Shown one piece after another: positions 9,094-18,098 of a DNA stretch of 64,000 nucleotides (position 1 is the first letter of the stretch; every line of letters starts with the position of its first letter). The position numbers and the translations under genes are program-made. Source of the stretch: Methylophilus sp. (GTDB lineage Bacteria > Pseudomonadota > Gammaproteobacteria > Burkholderiales > Methylophilaceae); NCBI GenBank assembly GCA_030696695.1, contig JAUYRP010000034.1, positions 310,001 through 374,000 on the forward strand. The letters are read 5' to 3'. A model generated the notes under the pieces. It saw nothing but the letters and a program-made list of their open reading frames with translations. It searched no databases and was not told where the DNA came from.

Positions 9094-10449
9094 ATGATAA
9101 AAAAATACATCATAGCCATGCTAATGCATGGTGTGTTGTTGAGCACAACAGCTGCCGTGGCAGAACCAGCCATGACGTTGCTAGATGTTTATCAAGAAGC
9201 GCTGGCGCATGATCCAACGCTCGCCTCAGCAACCAGTGTCAACCGCGCTGCGCAAGAGTTAATCGAGCAGGCAAAAGCCAGTTACCGCCCCAATGTAAAC
9301 TTTACTGCTGGCGCTTTTGGCTCACGCACGAATATTCGATTTATTGGTGCCACCGTGTTTAGATCAGCCGGTCGCGCGACGTTCGAAGGCTACAACTATC
9401 AGTTTGAAGCACGCCAGCCTATTTATCGCAAAGAAAGCTTAGTCCTCATCGACCAAAGTGAAGTGCAAGTCAGTCAAGCAGATAAACAATTACACCTCAC
9501 GCAACAAAACTTGATGTTGCGTACCACCCAAGCGTACTTTGATGTGCTAATTGCGCAAGACCGCATTATGCTCATTCAGGCACAAAAAGCTGCCATTTTA
9601 AGCCAGTTGGATCAGGCGAAAGTGACGTTTGAAGTGGGCACGGCCACGGTGACCGATGTGAACGAAGCACAAGCGCGCTATGACCTAGTGCTTTCGCAAG
9701 AAATTGCGGCAGAAAATGAATTTGAAATTGCCAAGCGTGCCTTGCAAGCCATCACTGGCAGAATCCCAGAAAAGTTAGCCACCGTTAAATCGGATATCAA
9801 GGTGACGCAACTTAGCCAAGGTATGAAAGACTGGCAAGATGTGGCCTTGCAAAGTAATCTGAATATTCAAATTCAGAAGGATGCGATTGCGCTGGCAGAA
9901 AAAGAAATAGAGCGTGCAAAAGCAGGCCATATGCCTACGCTGGATGCGGTAGCCAGTTATGCCAACAACTACAGTAATGGCAGCCCTAACGGTTTTGGTA
10001 GTGATTTAGAAAATGCAACGCTAGGGTTGGAGTTGTTGATTCCGCTCTACCAAGGTGGTGCCGTGACTTCGCGTGTGCGCCAAGCTGCTTACAACAAACA
10101 AAAAGCGCTAGACGACATTGAAATTGCCAGACGCCAAACCGATTTGGAAACGCAGCGCGCTTACCTGAATTTGAGTAGCAGTATTGCCCAAGTCAAAGCA
10201 TTGGACCAAGCATTGCTGAGTAGTCAAAGCCAGTTGGACTCGACCAAGTTAGGTTATGAGGTCGGTGTACGTACCAGTGTGGATGTGTTGAATGCACAAC
10301 AGCAATTGTTCAGCGCTAAGCGCGATTTGCTGGAAGCGCGCTATAACTATTTGGTCAATATTATTCGTCTCAAATCCGCTTCTGGTGTGGTCAGTGAGGC
10401 TGATTTGTTAGACATTAACCAGCAACTTGTGGCAATGAATACGCAGTGA
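9094..10449 (+). CDS. tolC: TolC family outer membrane channel
   Basis: Outer membrane/periplasmic tunnel protein of 451 residues for type I secretion and RND efflux. A signal peptide ends near AVA|EPA at residues 22-24. Two OEP repeats follow, with the long helical segments seen in TolC (for example LDVYQEALAHDPTLASATSV at the start of repeat one). The second repeat ends with SVDVLNAQQQLFSAKRDLLEARYNYL, a hallmark of the family. The gene follows the Pcm-like gene by ten bases and lies 0.7 kb from the RND pump, so it probably serves that pump and perhaps others. Confidence 0.92.
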   Translation: MIKKYIIAMLMHGVLLSTTAAVAEPAMTLLDVYQEALAHDPTLASATSVNRAAQELIEQAKASYRPNVNFTAGAFGSRTNIRFIGATVFRSAGRATFEGYNYQFEARQPIYRKESLVLIDQSEVQVSQADKQLHLTQQNLMLRTTQAYFDVLIAQDRIMLIQAQKAAILSQLDQAKVTFEVGTATVTDVNEAQARYDLVLSQEIAAENEFEIAKRALQAITGRIPEKLATVKSDIKVTQLSQGMKDWQDVALQSNLNIQIQKDAIALAEKEIERAKAGHMPTLDAVASYANNYSNGSPNGFGSDLENATLGLELLIPLYQGGAVTSRVRQAAYNKQKALDDIEIARRQTDLETQRAYLNLSSSIAQVKALDQALLSSQSQLDSTKLGYEVGVRTSVDVLNAQQQLFSAKRDLLEARYNYLVNIIRLKSASGVVSEADLLDINQQLVAMNTQ

Positions 10450-11009
10450 TGGCGATGACCAGCGGCTTAGTTAAGTTAGATGCTTGCCAAATAGTGGTGA
10501 TAGATATGCAAGCCAAGCTAAGCGTAGCCATGCCACAAGACGCCATGCAAGCGGTTATCCAACAGACAGAGAGGCTGTTGCAAGCGGCCACTATGTTGTC
10601 TATTCCTGTGATTGCCACTGAGCAGTATCCGCAAGGGTTGGGGCACACCTTGCCACAACTGTCACAGCATTTGGCACAAGCTCCTGTGATTGCGAAAACA
10701 GCGTTCTCAGCCTGCGCAGAACCCAAATTCAATGCCAAGTTAAGCCGCGATAAATCGCAAGTGATTTTGGTGGGCATGGAAGCCCATATTTGCGTGTTGC
10801 AAACGGCGATGGATTTGCTGGCCAATCACAAACAAGTGTTTGTGGTGGAAGACGCCGTGATTTCACGTAATCCTCTCAATAAAGCCAATGCCATTGCTAG
10901 AATGCGTGATGCAGGCTGTGTGATCACCAATATAGAGTCGGTTTTGTTTGAATCTATAAGTAATGCAAACCACGACGCATTCAAAGCAATCGCCAAACTG
11001 ATTCGGTAA
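10449..11009 (+). CDS. Isochorismatase-like cysteine hydrolase
   Basis: Protein of 186 residues in the isochorismatase-like hydrolase fold. The N-terminal Asp of the triad is in the segment CQIVVIDMQAKL, the Lys is expected in VIAKTAFSAC, and the nucleophile Cys is in the segment VGMEAHICVLQTAMDLL, where family members have G-x-E-x-H-x-C. This pattern (hydrolase YcaC-like subgroup) suggests an amide- or ester-cleaving enzyme of unknown substrate. The ATG at 10449 overlaps the tolC stop (TGATG), giving translational coupling; a GTG at 10446 is also in frame. Confidence 0.87.
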   Translation: MAMTSGLVKLDACQIVVIDMQAKLSVAMPQDAMQAVIQQTERLLQAATMLSIPVIATEQYPQGLGHTLPQLSQHLAQAPVIAKTAFSACAEPKFNAKLSRDKSQVILVGMEAHICVLQTAMDLLANHKQVFVVEDAVISRNPLNKANAIARMRDAGCVITNIESVLFESISNANHDAFKAIAKLIR

Positions 11010-11015
11010 ACGCAC

Positions 11016-11603
11016 TTGAATTGGAAACTCATCGTTTTCATTGGCTTGATTGGCTATGGCGCTTATCAGCATTTTGCTAACCAGCCAGACTACACCACAG
11101 CGGGAACCTTAGTACAACGGGTACCCGAGCAAACTAACACCAAAGCAGCAGCATTCACTCATCAACAATATTCGATTACCCCGCTAGCCGAATTTTCAAT
11201 AGAAGCACGCGTGCTGGCGCGCGAAGACTATCGGTTTGACCGCGGTGCCAGCTTATCTCCTGTTGATTTAGCCTTGGGTTGGGGGCCGATGACCGATAGC
11301 CAAGTGCTCAGTCAAATTAGCATCAGCCAAGGCAATCGATTTTATTACTGGCATGCGAACACGCTGCCCATTGCGCGCAATGCGATTGAAACGCACAGTG
11401 CCAATATGCACATGATTCCGGCAGATGATGCCATTGCAGCACAGCTGGAACAGATTCGGGTTGGGCAGTTGGTGTCGCTCGAAGGCTATTTGGTGCAAGC
11501 CAACGCAGCCGATGGTTTTTACTGGAAAAGCTCACTGACGCGCAAAGATACTGGTGCCGGCGCTTGCGAACTAGTATTTGTAAAAAAGTTGATTGTGCAA
11601 TAA
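11016..11603 (+). CDS. Conserved hypothetical membrane-anchored protein
   Basis: A 195-residue protein starting with TTG, with no suitable ATG nearby. One N-terminal hydrophobic stretch (WKLIVFIGLIGYGAYQHF) would anchor or export it; the rest is soluble. Visible stretches such as the segment with LALGWGPMTDSQVL and ISQGNRFYYW, and a C-terminal half with a beta-rich look (VGQLVSLEGYLVQA), resemble a conserved betaproteobacterial protein of unknown function. It follows the isochorismatase gene by six bases and should be cotranscribed. I recognise no catalytic motif. Confidence 0.7.
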   Translation: MNWKLIVFIGLIGYGAYQHFANQPDYTTAGTLVQRVPEQTNTKAAAFTHQQYSITPLAEFSIEARVLAREDYRFDRGASLSPVDLALGWGPMTDSQVLSQISISQGNRFYYWHANTLPIARNAIETHSANMHMIPADDAIAAQLEQIRVGQLVSLEGYLVQANAADGFYWKSSLTRKDTGAGACELVFVKKLIVQ

Positions 11604-11822
11604 CTCCCGCTCAAATCCACATCATTTTTGTGGGCATTCCCAATAGATATCGTTACACTAAATAATGCGTGTTTGATTATCAACGCTTGAATCATGTATG
11701 GCTGAATGACAAGTGCCTGAAATAAGGGTGGACGATATGCTTGTCATCAAATGTTTAGGTTGGCATGTTAGTTGCTCAAGTTAAACTATTGCGGTTGTTT
11801 TGTAGAGTTTAATAGGCAGTAT

Positions 11823-13841
11823 ATGAAGCGGTTCCCAATTATTTTTAATCTATATGATCAATGGGTAAGCGCTTGTTCTATTGATTGTAAGAGATTTTCT
11901 TCACAACATTTGCTGTTGTGCCTATGCCTTTTTTGGAGTGGATGTGTTTTTGCCAACGCCAATGAAAAGCTGACAGACTTGGACCTAGAAGACTTACTTG
12001 GCCAAGAAGTTAAAACGGCTTCTAAGTTAGCTAAACAGGTCAGCCAATCCCCTTCGGCGGTCAGCATTGTCACTGCGAGTGACATTCAATCCTATGGATA
12101 TCGCACGCTGGCAGAAGTGATTAACAGCATGCGCGGCCTTAATACCACTAGTGACCATGTCTATACTTATATGAGTGGTCGTGGTTTTGGGCGTCCTGGC
12201 GATTACCCCGGGCGCGTCATGCTGCTGATTGACGGTCACCAAGCTAACGATAACTTGTACAACGCCTCGTATCTGGGTCAAGATGGTTTGCTGGATACTG
12301 AGTTAATCGAGCGTGTGGAGTATGTATCTGGCCCTGGATCTGTCATTTACGGCAATGGTGCTTTTTACGGCATTATCAATGTCATCACCAAAAGGGGCAC
12401 ACAGTTTGATGGCGCGCAAATCGCATTAGAAGCCTATAGCCAAGACGGTTACAAGAGCCGTCTCACTTACGGCAACAAATTAAGTAATGGTGCGGACATT
12501 TTGCTATCTGCCTCTGGCTATCGTAGCCGCGGTGATGACTATTATTTTAGTGCGTTTGATAGTCCTGCTACCAACTTTGGCGTGGCAAACAACTTAGATG
12601 AAGAGCGCAACCATCGCTTGTTCATGAAGTTTAATTACGCCAATTGGTCATTAGAAGCCGCCTATGTAGACAGATCAAAAGATGATCCCGCAGCTGGTTA
12701 CGATGCAGACTTTAATGCCAAGCCAAATAGAATGCGCGATACCAACGCATTTATCAATCTTAGCCATGAAGCCAGCTTGGGTGACGACCATAAAAATGTA
12801 TCCAAACTTTATTATGGCCATTACGGATATGCAGCAAGGAATTTATACAGCGGTGAGCTTTATCAAGAAGATAACTTGGGTCGCTGGTGGGGTGCTGAGT
12901 CCAAGTTTGTCTATACTGGATTTGCGCAACATCAATTGGTCTACGGTATAGAGTATCGCAACGATTATCAGCAGGATTTTTATCTCCCAGATGCCAATAT
13001 CGAAAATAGCATGTACATGGCCAGTGTGTACTTGCAGGATGAGTATCGCTGGAACGCGCAATGGGCTGTGAATATAGGTGCACGGGCAGATTACGGCGGT
13101 AATAATGCTAAAAATATCAGCCCACGGCTCGCGCTGATTTACTCTCCCAATGAGCAAACAGATATTAAAGCCTCTTACGCCACTGCATTTAGGCGACCCA
13201 ATGCTTACGAGAAATATTACGACGATGGCAGCACACAGTTGGCGAATCCTGATGTCAACAAAGAGCGCATTGCGGCGACAGAACTGGTGCTGGAATATCG
13301 GCCAGACATCGCCAGCAAATGGCTAGGCTCCATTTATTATTATCAAACTAAAGATTACATTGGCGTCACCGATTCAATGGTGACACCGGGCTTGCTACAA
13401 GCCGCTAATTTGGATGGCAATCAAACAAAAGGTTTAGATATTGAATATGAAAAGAAATGGGCAACCGCAACGCGCTTAAGAGCCAGTTATGCTTGGCAAT
13501 ATGCCACCGAGGACAATGGGCGTTGGATTGTCAATTCACCCAAAAATTTAGCCAAGGTGAATTTAGCGCATGGCTTGTTTCACGATAAGTTGCATATAGG
13601 TTTAGAGTTGCAACATGTGGGTAAACGCCACACACAAGATAATAATCAGCTAGGTAGCTACACGCTTACCAACCTTACATTGCATAGCAAAGCCTTATTT
13701 AAAAACACGACTATTTCAGCCAGTATAAAAAATCTATTCAACAAAGCGTATTCAGTCCCCGCTCCTTCTTTTTATCGACCAGATAGTTTTGAGCAAGACC
13801 AGCAACACTTATGGTTACAGCTAACCTACGACTTTAGATAA
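11823..13841 (+). CDS. TonB-dependent outer membrane receptor
   Basis: Outer membrane receptor of 672 residues. A long signal region ends near FAN|AN around residue 46. It is followed by LTDLDLEDLLGQEVKTASKL, a start typical of receptors found next to c-di-GMP genes. A plug domain follows (SPSAVSIVTASDIQSYGYRTLAEVINSMRG... to about residue 190, with a VEYVSGPGSVIYGNGAFYGIINVITK core) and then a 22-strand barrel ending in aromatic F/R (QLTYDFR). Start 11823 (ATG with AGGCAG upstream) is preferred to a TTG at 11772. The stop overlaps the yfiR start by one base. The ligand is unknown. Confidence 0.9.
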   Translation: MKRFPIIFNLYDQWVSACSIDCKRFSSQHLLLCLCLFWSGCVFANANEKLTDLDLEDLLGQEVKTASKLAKQVSQSPSAVSIVTASDIQSYGYRTLAEVINSMRGLNTTSDHVYTYMSGRGFGRPGDYPGRVMLLIDGHQANDNLYNASYLGQDGLLDTELIERVEYVSGPGSVIYGNGAFYGIINVITKRGTQFDGAQIALEAYSQDGYKSRLTYGNKLSNGADILLSASGYRSRGDDYYFSAFDSPATNFGVANNLDEERNHRLFMKFNYANWSLEAAYVDRSKDDPAAGYDADFNAKPNRMRDTNAFINLSHEASLGDDHKNVSKLYYGHYGYAARNLYSGELYQEDNLGRWWGAESKFVYTGFAQHQLVYGIEYRNDYQQDFYLPDANIENSMYMASVYLQDEYRWNAQWAVNIGARADYGGNNAKNISPRLALIYSPNEQTDIKASYATAFRRPNAYEKYYDDGSTQLANPDVNKERIAATELVLEYRPDIASKWLGSIYYYQTKDYIGVTDSMVTPGLLQAANLDGNQTKGLDIEYEKKWATATRLRASYAWQYATEDNGRWIVNSPKNLAKVNLAHGLFHDKLHIGLELQHVGKRHTQDNNQLGSYTLTNLTLHSKALFKNTTISASIKNLFNKAYSVPAPSFYRPDSFEQDQQHLWLQLTYDFR

Positions 13842-14353
13842 TGCGAAGCGCGGGAAATATCTTATTGGTAAGCTTGATAACTGGATGGATGCAGTTAGGT
13901 ATTGCTGCGCCAGTGGATGAGCGTGACATGAAAGCGGCATTGATATATAACTTTTCGGTGTATACCACTTGGCCAGAAACACCCTCTAAAGTATTTAATG
14001 TGTGTATGTTTGAGAGTGATCAAGATAGTCTAAATGACCGTTTGTTAGAAAAACGAACCCTGAACGGAAAACCCATACGTGTGTTGAGCATACGACGCAT
14101 AGATGACGTGAAAAGTTGTCAGGTATTGTTTATGGAAGATCCCAAAAACGTCGAAAATAAACAACTGATTCAACAACTGCAGAAATATTCAGTCTTGCTG
14201 GTGCACAACGGTCAAAAGCGCACAGATGCGAGTATGATACACATTGAGTTGATAGATAAACGCTATCATTTTTCTATCAATCATCAAGCAGCCAAAGATG
14301 CAAATCTTACCTTGAGTTCTAAATTGCTGCGTTTGGCAACTAGGGTATATTGA
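13841..14353 (+). CDS. YfiR family (DUF4154) periplasmic protein
   Basis: Exported protein of 170 residues with a signal peptide (cleavage near AAPVDE, about residue 23). The mature start KAALIYNFSVYTTWPE matches the YfiR/DUF4154 signature. In Pseudomonas, YfiR is a periplasmic repressor of the membrane cyclase YfiN, under redox control by cysteines. Here Cys residues sit at VCMFES and SCQVLF. The gene lies between a TonB receptor (one-base overlap) and a GGDEF-EAL protein (one base gap), consistent with this repressor role, though direct binding is inference. Confidence 0.85.
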   Translation: MRSAGNILLVSLITGWMQLGIAAPVDERDMKAALIYNFSVYTTWPETPSKVFNVCMFESDQDSLNDRLLEKRTLNGKPIRVLSIRRIDDVKSCQVLFMEDPKNVENKQLIQQLQKYSVLLVHNGQKRTDASMIHIELIDKRYHFSINHQAAKDANLTLSSKLLRLATRVY

Positions 14354-14354
14354 T

Positions 14355-16403
14355 ATGTTGAAACCCTATTTTAGTAAGTTAGTTATCCGAGACAAATTGC
14401 TAGTGATGCAACTGGCCGTGCTTGCTGTGGCCATGATCATCGTATTCACAGTCACAGTGGTGTATCAGTATTTGAGCTATCAACGTGAGCTCATGCAAGA
14501 TTTGTACGCGCAAATGACGTTGATTGAAGATAATGTAGGCTCTGCTATTGCGTTTGAAGATGCCAAAGCCGCCGCAGAAACCCTGCAATCACTCAGCATA
14601 AATCGCAGTATCGATCAAGCCTACATCGTTCTCAATAACAAAACGCAATTTGCAGGTTATTACGATGGTCAACATAATTACCTCAGTAACAAACAAATTC
14701 AAGCTATCAGCCATCGTAAAGATGGCGTACATTTAAATCGACCAATTAAGGTCAATGGTCAGCAACTAGCGACCCTTTATGTAGACGCCAATTATGACAA
14801 GGTCAATGCGCGCGTGCGTGTGTTTGCCTTTGCCTTATTTTTTGCGGTGGTGTTTGCTATCTTCTTGGCCAGAGCAATGTCAAAACGAGTGAATCACGTG
14901 CTCACCGAGCCGATTCTCTATCTTGAGTCGCTCGTCACCAATGTCACTAAATTTCACAACTACAAACAGCGTTCTAGTATTCATTCCGCCGATGAAATCG
15001 GTGCTTTGTCCGAAGGCATCAACAGCATGCTCGATAATATTAAGCAGCGTGATGATCAATTGGTGAAAGAGTTACAACACCGCATTGTGGTGGAAAAGAA
15101 ATTGGACCAGTTGGCTTATTTTGACAGCCAAACCAAGTTACCCAATCGCCATGCCTTTACTGAGTATCTGAACAAATGCACGGGTGTAGACCATGCCCAT
15201 TTTTATTTGCTGATGCTAGATTTAGACTTTTTTAAAGTAGTGAACGATACGCACGGCCATGAGGCAGGTGACCAATTGCTCACCCAATGTGGGCAGCGCT
15301 TGCGCCGTATTTTGAATGCGGACGACGCAGTGTTTAGAATTGGTGGCGATGAGTTTGCTATTGTGCTTAAAGCCATGAACACCATTCACGATGTGGAAAA
15401 AATTTGCCACCGTATTATTCATAGCATTTCACAAAAATTCATGATTAACGGGCAAGAAATTCATATCGGCACCAGTATAGGTATTGCACAGTGCGCCAAT
15501 AGCAACTGTTCAGAATCTAACCTCATTAAGCATGCTGATGTGGCCATGTATTGGGCAAAATCTGCGGGTAAAAATACCTATAAGTTTTATTCAGAAGAAA
15601 TTGAAAAAGCCAATTATCATCACCAAAGACTCACCACAGATTTGCAAACTGCGCTTAAACACAAACAGTTTGAGTTGTATTACCAACCCATCATCAATGT
15701 AGAAACCTCTGAAATCGCAGGATTTGAGGCATTATTGCGCTGGCATCATCCTACCGAAGGCATGATTAGTCCCAATGTATTTATCCCGATTGCCGAAAAT
15801 ACTGGGGCAATCACCACTATTGGCGCTTGGGTCATTCAGCAAGCCATTGCACAAATTAAATTGTGGCAAGCGCAGTTCGATCAAGCGCTGTTCATGAACA
15901 TCAACATCTCAGCGCGTCAGTTCTTTGATAAACGTGTGGTAGATATTGTGGGCGATGCCTTACAAGAGTCTGGCGTGAGCCCTGCCAGCATTCATATTGA
16001 GCTCACAGAATCTATCTTGATGGAAGATGTAGAAAAAGCAGTCGGCATCCTCAAACAGTTACGCCAGCTAGGCGCGGGTATTTCGATTGATGATTTTGGC
16101 ACTGGGCACTCTTCCATGAGTTACCTCAAGCAGTTCCCAGTAGATACTATTAAAATCGATAAGAGCTTTGTGCGCGGATTGCCCGTGGATAATGTAGATA
16201 CTGCGATTGTTGAGGCGATATTTGCACTAGCCAAAAGTTTAAAGTTTGATGTGGTGGCGGAAGGTGTAGAAACCAAGCAACAGTTTGCTTGTTTAAAACT
16301 GAAAAAATGTTCTAAGGTGCAAGGTTATTTATTTAGTGAGCCAGTGCCCGCCGATAAAATTGAAGCGTATTTGGTGAAATCAAGCAAACTAACCTACCAG
16401 TAA
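14355..16403 (+). CDS. Membrane GGDEF-EAL cyclic di-GMP protein with periplasmic sensor
   Basis: Protein of 682 residues. A first membrane helix lies near residues 17-40, then a periplasmic domain of about 110 residues (CHASE8-like, as in YfiN) and a second helix near 153-172. A HAMP-like linker follows, then GGDEF (IGGDEFAIVL, near 331-340) and EAL (FEALLRW). The inhibitory RxxD site five residues before GGDEF appears lost (NADD), so product inhibition is doubtful. EAL residues look complete: EAL, NINISARQF, ELTES, DDFGTG, KIDKSF, EGVET, QGYLFSEP. It may make or degrade c-di-GMP. It differs from Pseudomonas YfiN, which lacks EAL. Confidence 0.92.
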   Translation: MLKPYFSKLVIRDKLLVMQLAVLAVAMIIVFTVTVVYQYLSYQRELMQDLYAQMTLIEDNVGSAIAFEDAKAAAETLQSLSINRSIDQAYIVLNNKTQFAGYYDGQHNYLSNKQIQAISHRKDGVHLNRPIKVNGQQLATLYVDANYDKVNARVRVFAFALFFAVVFAIFLARAMSKRVNHVLTEPILYLESLVTNVTKFHNYKQRSSIHSADEIGALSEGINSMLDNIKQRDDQLVKELQHRIVVEKKLDQLAYFDSQTKLPNRHAFTEYLNKCTGVDHAHFYLLMLDLDFFKVVNDTHGHEAGDQLLTQCGQRLRRILNADDAVFRIGGDEFAIVLKAMNTIHDVEKICHRIIHSISQKFMINGQEIHIGTSIGIAQCANSNCSESNLIKHADVAMYWAKSAGKNTYKFYSEEIEKANYHHQRLTTDLQTALKHKQFELYYQPIINVETSEIAGFEALLRWHHPTEGMISPNVFIPIAENTGAITTIGAWVIQQAIAQIKLWQAQFDQALFMNINISARQFFDKRVVDIVGDALQESGVSPASIHIELTESILMEDVEKAVGILKQLRQLGAGISIDDFGTGHSSMSYLKQFPVDTIKIDKSFVRGLPVDNVDTAIVEAIFALAKSLKFDVVAEGVETKQQFACLKLKKCSKVQGYLFSEPVPADKIEAYLVKSSKLTYQ

Positions 16404-16419
16404 AATGCACGACTCTAAA

Positions 16420-17667
16420 TTAATTTAGATATTGCCCAATGATGTGCATCATGCGCACCGTGGTGCCAGTAGATGCCTTGCTAAAGTTGAGAGCAGCCAT
16501 CCCCATCTTTTCGCGCTTGCTAGGGTTTTCAATCAGCAGTTGAATTTTTTCCCGCAAATTGTCCACATCGCGCACCTGCACTGCCGCGCCAGATTGCACT
16601 GCTGCTTTAGAGGCTTCGGCAAAGTTATAAGTGTATTTACCAATCAAAATTGGTTTGCCCATGCTGGCTGCTTCAATCAAGTTTTGCCCACCAAACTTCA
16701 GTAGACTACCGCCCACAAAAGCAAAATCACTGGCTGCATAATAGGTGTACAGCTCACCCATACTGTCACCCAGCACTACTTGTATATTGGCAGCAATTGG
16801 CTTGTTGATTTGAGAACGGCGCACATACGCAATGTTGCGTTCTTTAAGTAAGGCTTCCACTTCGTCAAAACGTTGTGGGTGGCGTGGCACTATCACGGTC
16901 AGCACATCTAAGCCTTGCACTGCATCTAAAATCATCGGCTCTTCACCTTCACGCGTACTGGCGGCTACCAATACAGTCCGATCATTCCCTAGCAACGCAC
17001 GCAACTGCAAGCCCAGTGCCTCACTCTCTGCAGGGGCAGTGGCATCAAATTTCAAGTTGCCTGCCACCATGGTATGCGGTGCGCCCAGCAATTTAAAGCG
17101 TGTTTCATCCTCGTTAGATTGCGCAGCGACCAAGGCGAGTTTGCTCAAGCCATGCTGCACCAAGCGCCCTAATTGTTCATAACCCTTGGCCGATTTCTCA
17201 GACAAGCGCGCATTGAGCAGCAGCTGCGGAATATGGTGGCGATGGCAAGCCTCAATCAAGTTAAACCACAGCTCAGTTTCCATAATCAGCCCAAGCTTGG
17301 GTTGAAAGTGTTTTACAAAACGATTCACAGCAAACGGCACATCGTAAGGCAAGTAGACACGTGTCACGCTGTTGCCAAATAACTGTTCGCTAGTGGCTCT
17401 GCCGGTGGGGGTGCCGTGCGTAAGTAAAATGGAATGCTTTGGGTACTGCGACAATAAGATATTAACCAGTGGTGCCGCCGCTCTGGTTTCACCTACTGAC
17501 ACACAGTGAATCCAGATCACAGGTTTGCTTGGTTTGGCGCCATAAAACCCAAAGCGCTCTTTCCAGTGGTGTAAGTATTCTGGTTGCTTGATACCGCGCC
17601 ACAACAGTTTCAGTGGCACAAATGGTAAGGCAATGGTGAGCAGGAACGTATAGATGAAATGCGGCAT
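16420..17667 (-). CDS. waaA: 3-deoxy-D-manno-octulosonic acid transferase
   Basis: Glycosyltransferase that adds Kdo from CMP-Kdo to lipid IVA in the inner membrane, a late step of lipid A-core synthesis. Length of 415 is normal. An N-terminal hydrophobic anchor (FIYTFLLTIALPFVPLKLLW) is followed by HCVSVGETRAAAPLV, which holds the conserved catalytic Glu of the family, then METELWFNLI and the GT-B C-domain with FVGGSLLKFGGQNLIEAASMGKP. In many betaproteobacteria waaA follows tolC; here it is on the other strand and separated from tolC by the c-di-GMP operon. No neighbouring operon partner is seen. Confidence 0.95.
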   Translation of the reverse strand: MPHFIYTFLLTIALPFVPLKLLWRGIKQPEYLHHWKERFGFYGAKPSKPVIWIHCVSVGETRAAAPLVNILLSQYPKHSILLTHGTPTGRATSEQLFGNSVTRVYLPYDVPFAVNRFVKHFQPKLGLIMETELWFNLIEACHRHHIPQLLLNARLSEKSAKGYEQLGRLVQHGLSKLALVAAQSNEDETRFKLLGAPHTMVAGNLKFDATAPAESEALGLQLRALLGNDRTVLVAASTREGEEPMILDAVQGLDVLTVIVPRHPQRFDEVEALLKERNIAYVRRSQINKPIAANIQVVLGDSMGELYTYYAASDFAFVGGSLLKFGGQNLIEAASMGKPILIGKYTYNFAEASKAAVQSGAAVQVRDVDNLREKIQLLIENPSKREKMGMAALNFSKASTGTTVRMMHIIGQYLN

Positions 17668-17903
17668 GCAGGTATTTTCTCATAAATTGGGGTTTCGTTT
17701 GGCCGTGAATTGCGATTTATTAAGCACGCAATCTATTTGCAAACTAGCTATACGCAATGTGTATGCCGATAAAAATAATTCATCACATCGTTTTACTTAG
17801 GTAAGTAACCGCTCACCTCCCCTCAATCCTAGTAGCCATCCCACCTCCCAAAAAGCAACCAAAATATGCGCATATTTGGTGCAAAAAAAGTTCAAAATTA
17901 TGG

Positions 17904-17932
17904 TTGACGAACACTAAATAAAGGCATAAATT
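17904..17932 (+). promoter_or_regulatory. Predicted sigma70 promoter of nrdJ operon
   Basis: TTGACG at 17904-17909, a 17-base spacer and TAAATT at 17927-17932. It lies in the 430-base divergent gap between waaA and nrdJa; the rest of that gap is AT-rich with no ORF. Predicted from sequence only. Confidence 0.5.
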
Positions 17933-17942
17933 TGCACCCAGT

Positions 17943-17989
17943 GCACAATATGTTGTGTTTCTAGTGAGTTTTTACACTAAAAAAATACT
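17943..17989 (+). promoter_or_regulatory. Candidate NrdR box pair
   Basis: GCACAATATGTTGTGT at 17943-17958 closely fits the NrdR consensus (ACACWATATATWGTGT). Exactly 31 bases downstream, ACACTAAAAAAATACT (17974-17989) keeps the left half ACACTA but not the right. NrdR boxes usually come as pairs one integral helical spacing (about 31 bases) apart. Placement just after the predicted start of transcription of a ribonucleotide reductase gene supports the call. nrdR itself is not in the window. Confidence 0.6.
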
Positions 17990-18098
17990 GAACTATTAAT
18001 AATCAGTAAGTTAGCAAAATTCAAATAATTTGTACGGTTTAAACAGCAGTTTAGGCCGTCCACGTACCAATAAAAATGAACAGTTACGGGAGCAAGTG

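Noticed and set aside
16414-16429. Perfect 16-bp palindrome TCTAAATTAATTTAGA at the end of waaA
   Set aside because: It is A+T-rich, has no loop and overlaps a stop region, so it may be chance; I do not call it a terminator or operator.
17668-18098. A cobalamin riboswitch before nrdJa
   Set aside because: The gene makes a B12-dependent enzyme, but I found no B12-box-like GCCACTG or other conserved riboswitch elements; the NrdR boxes explain the regulatory need.
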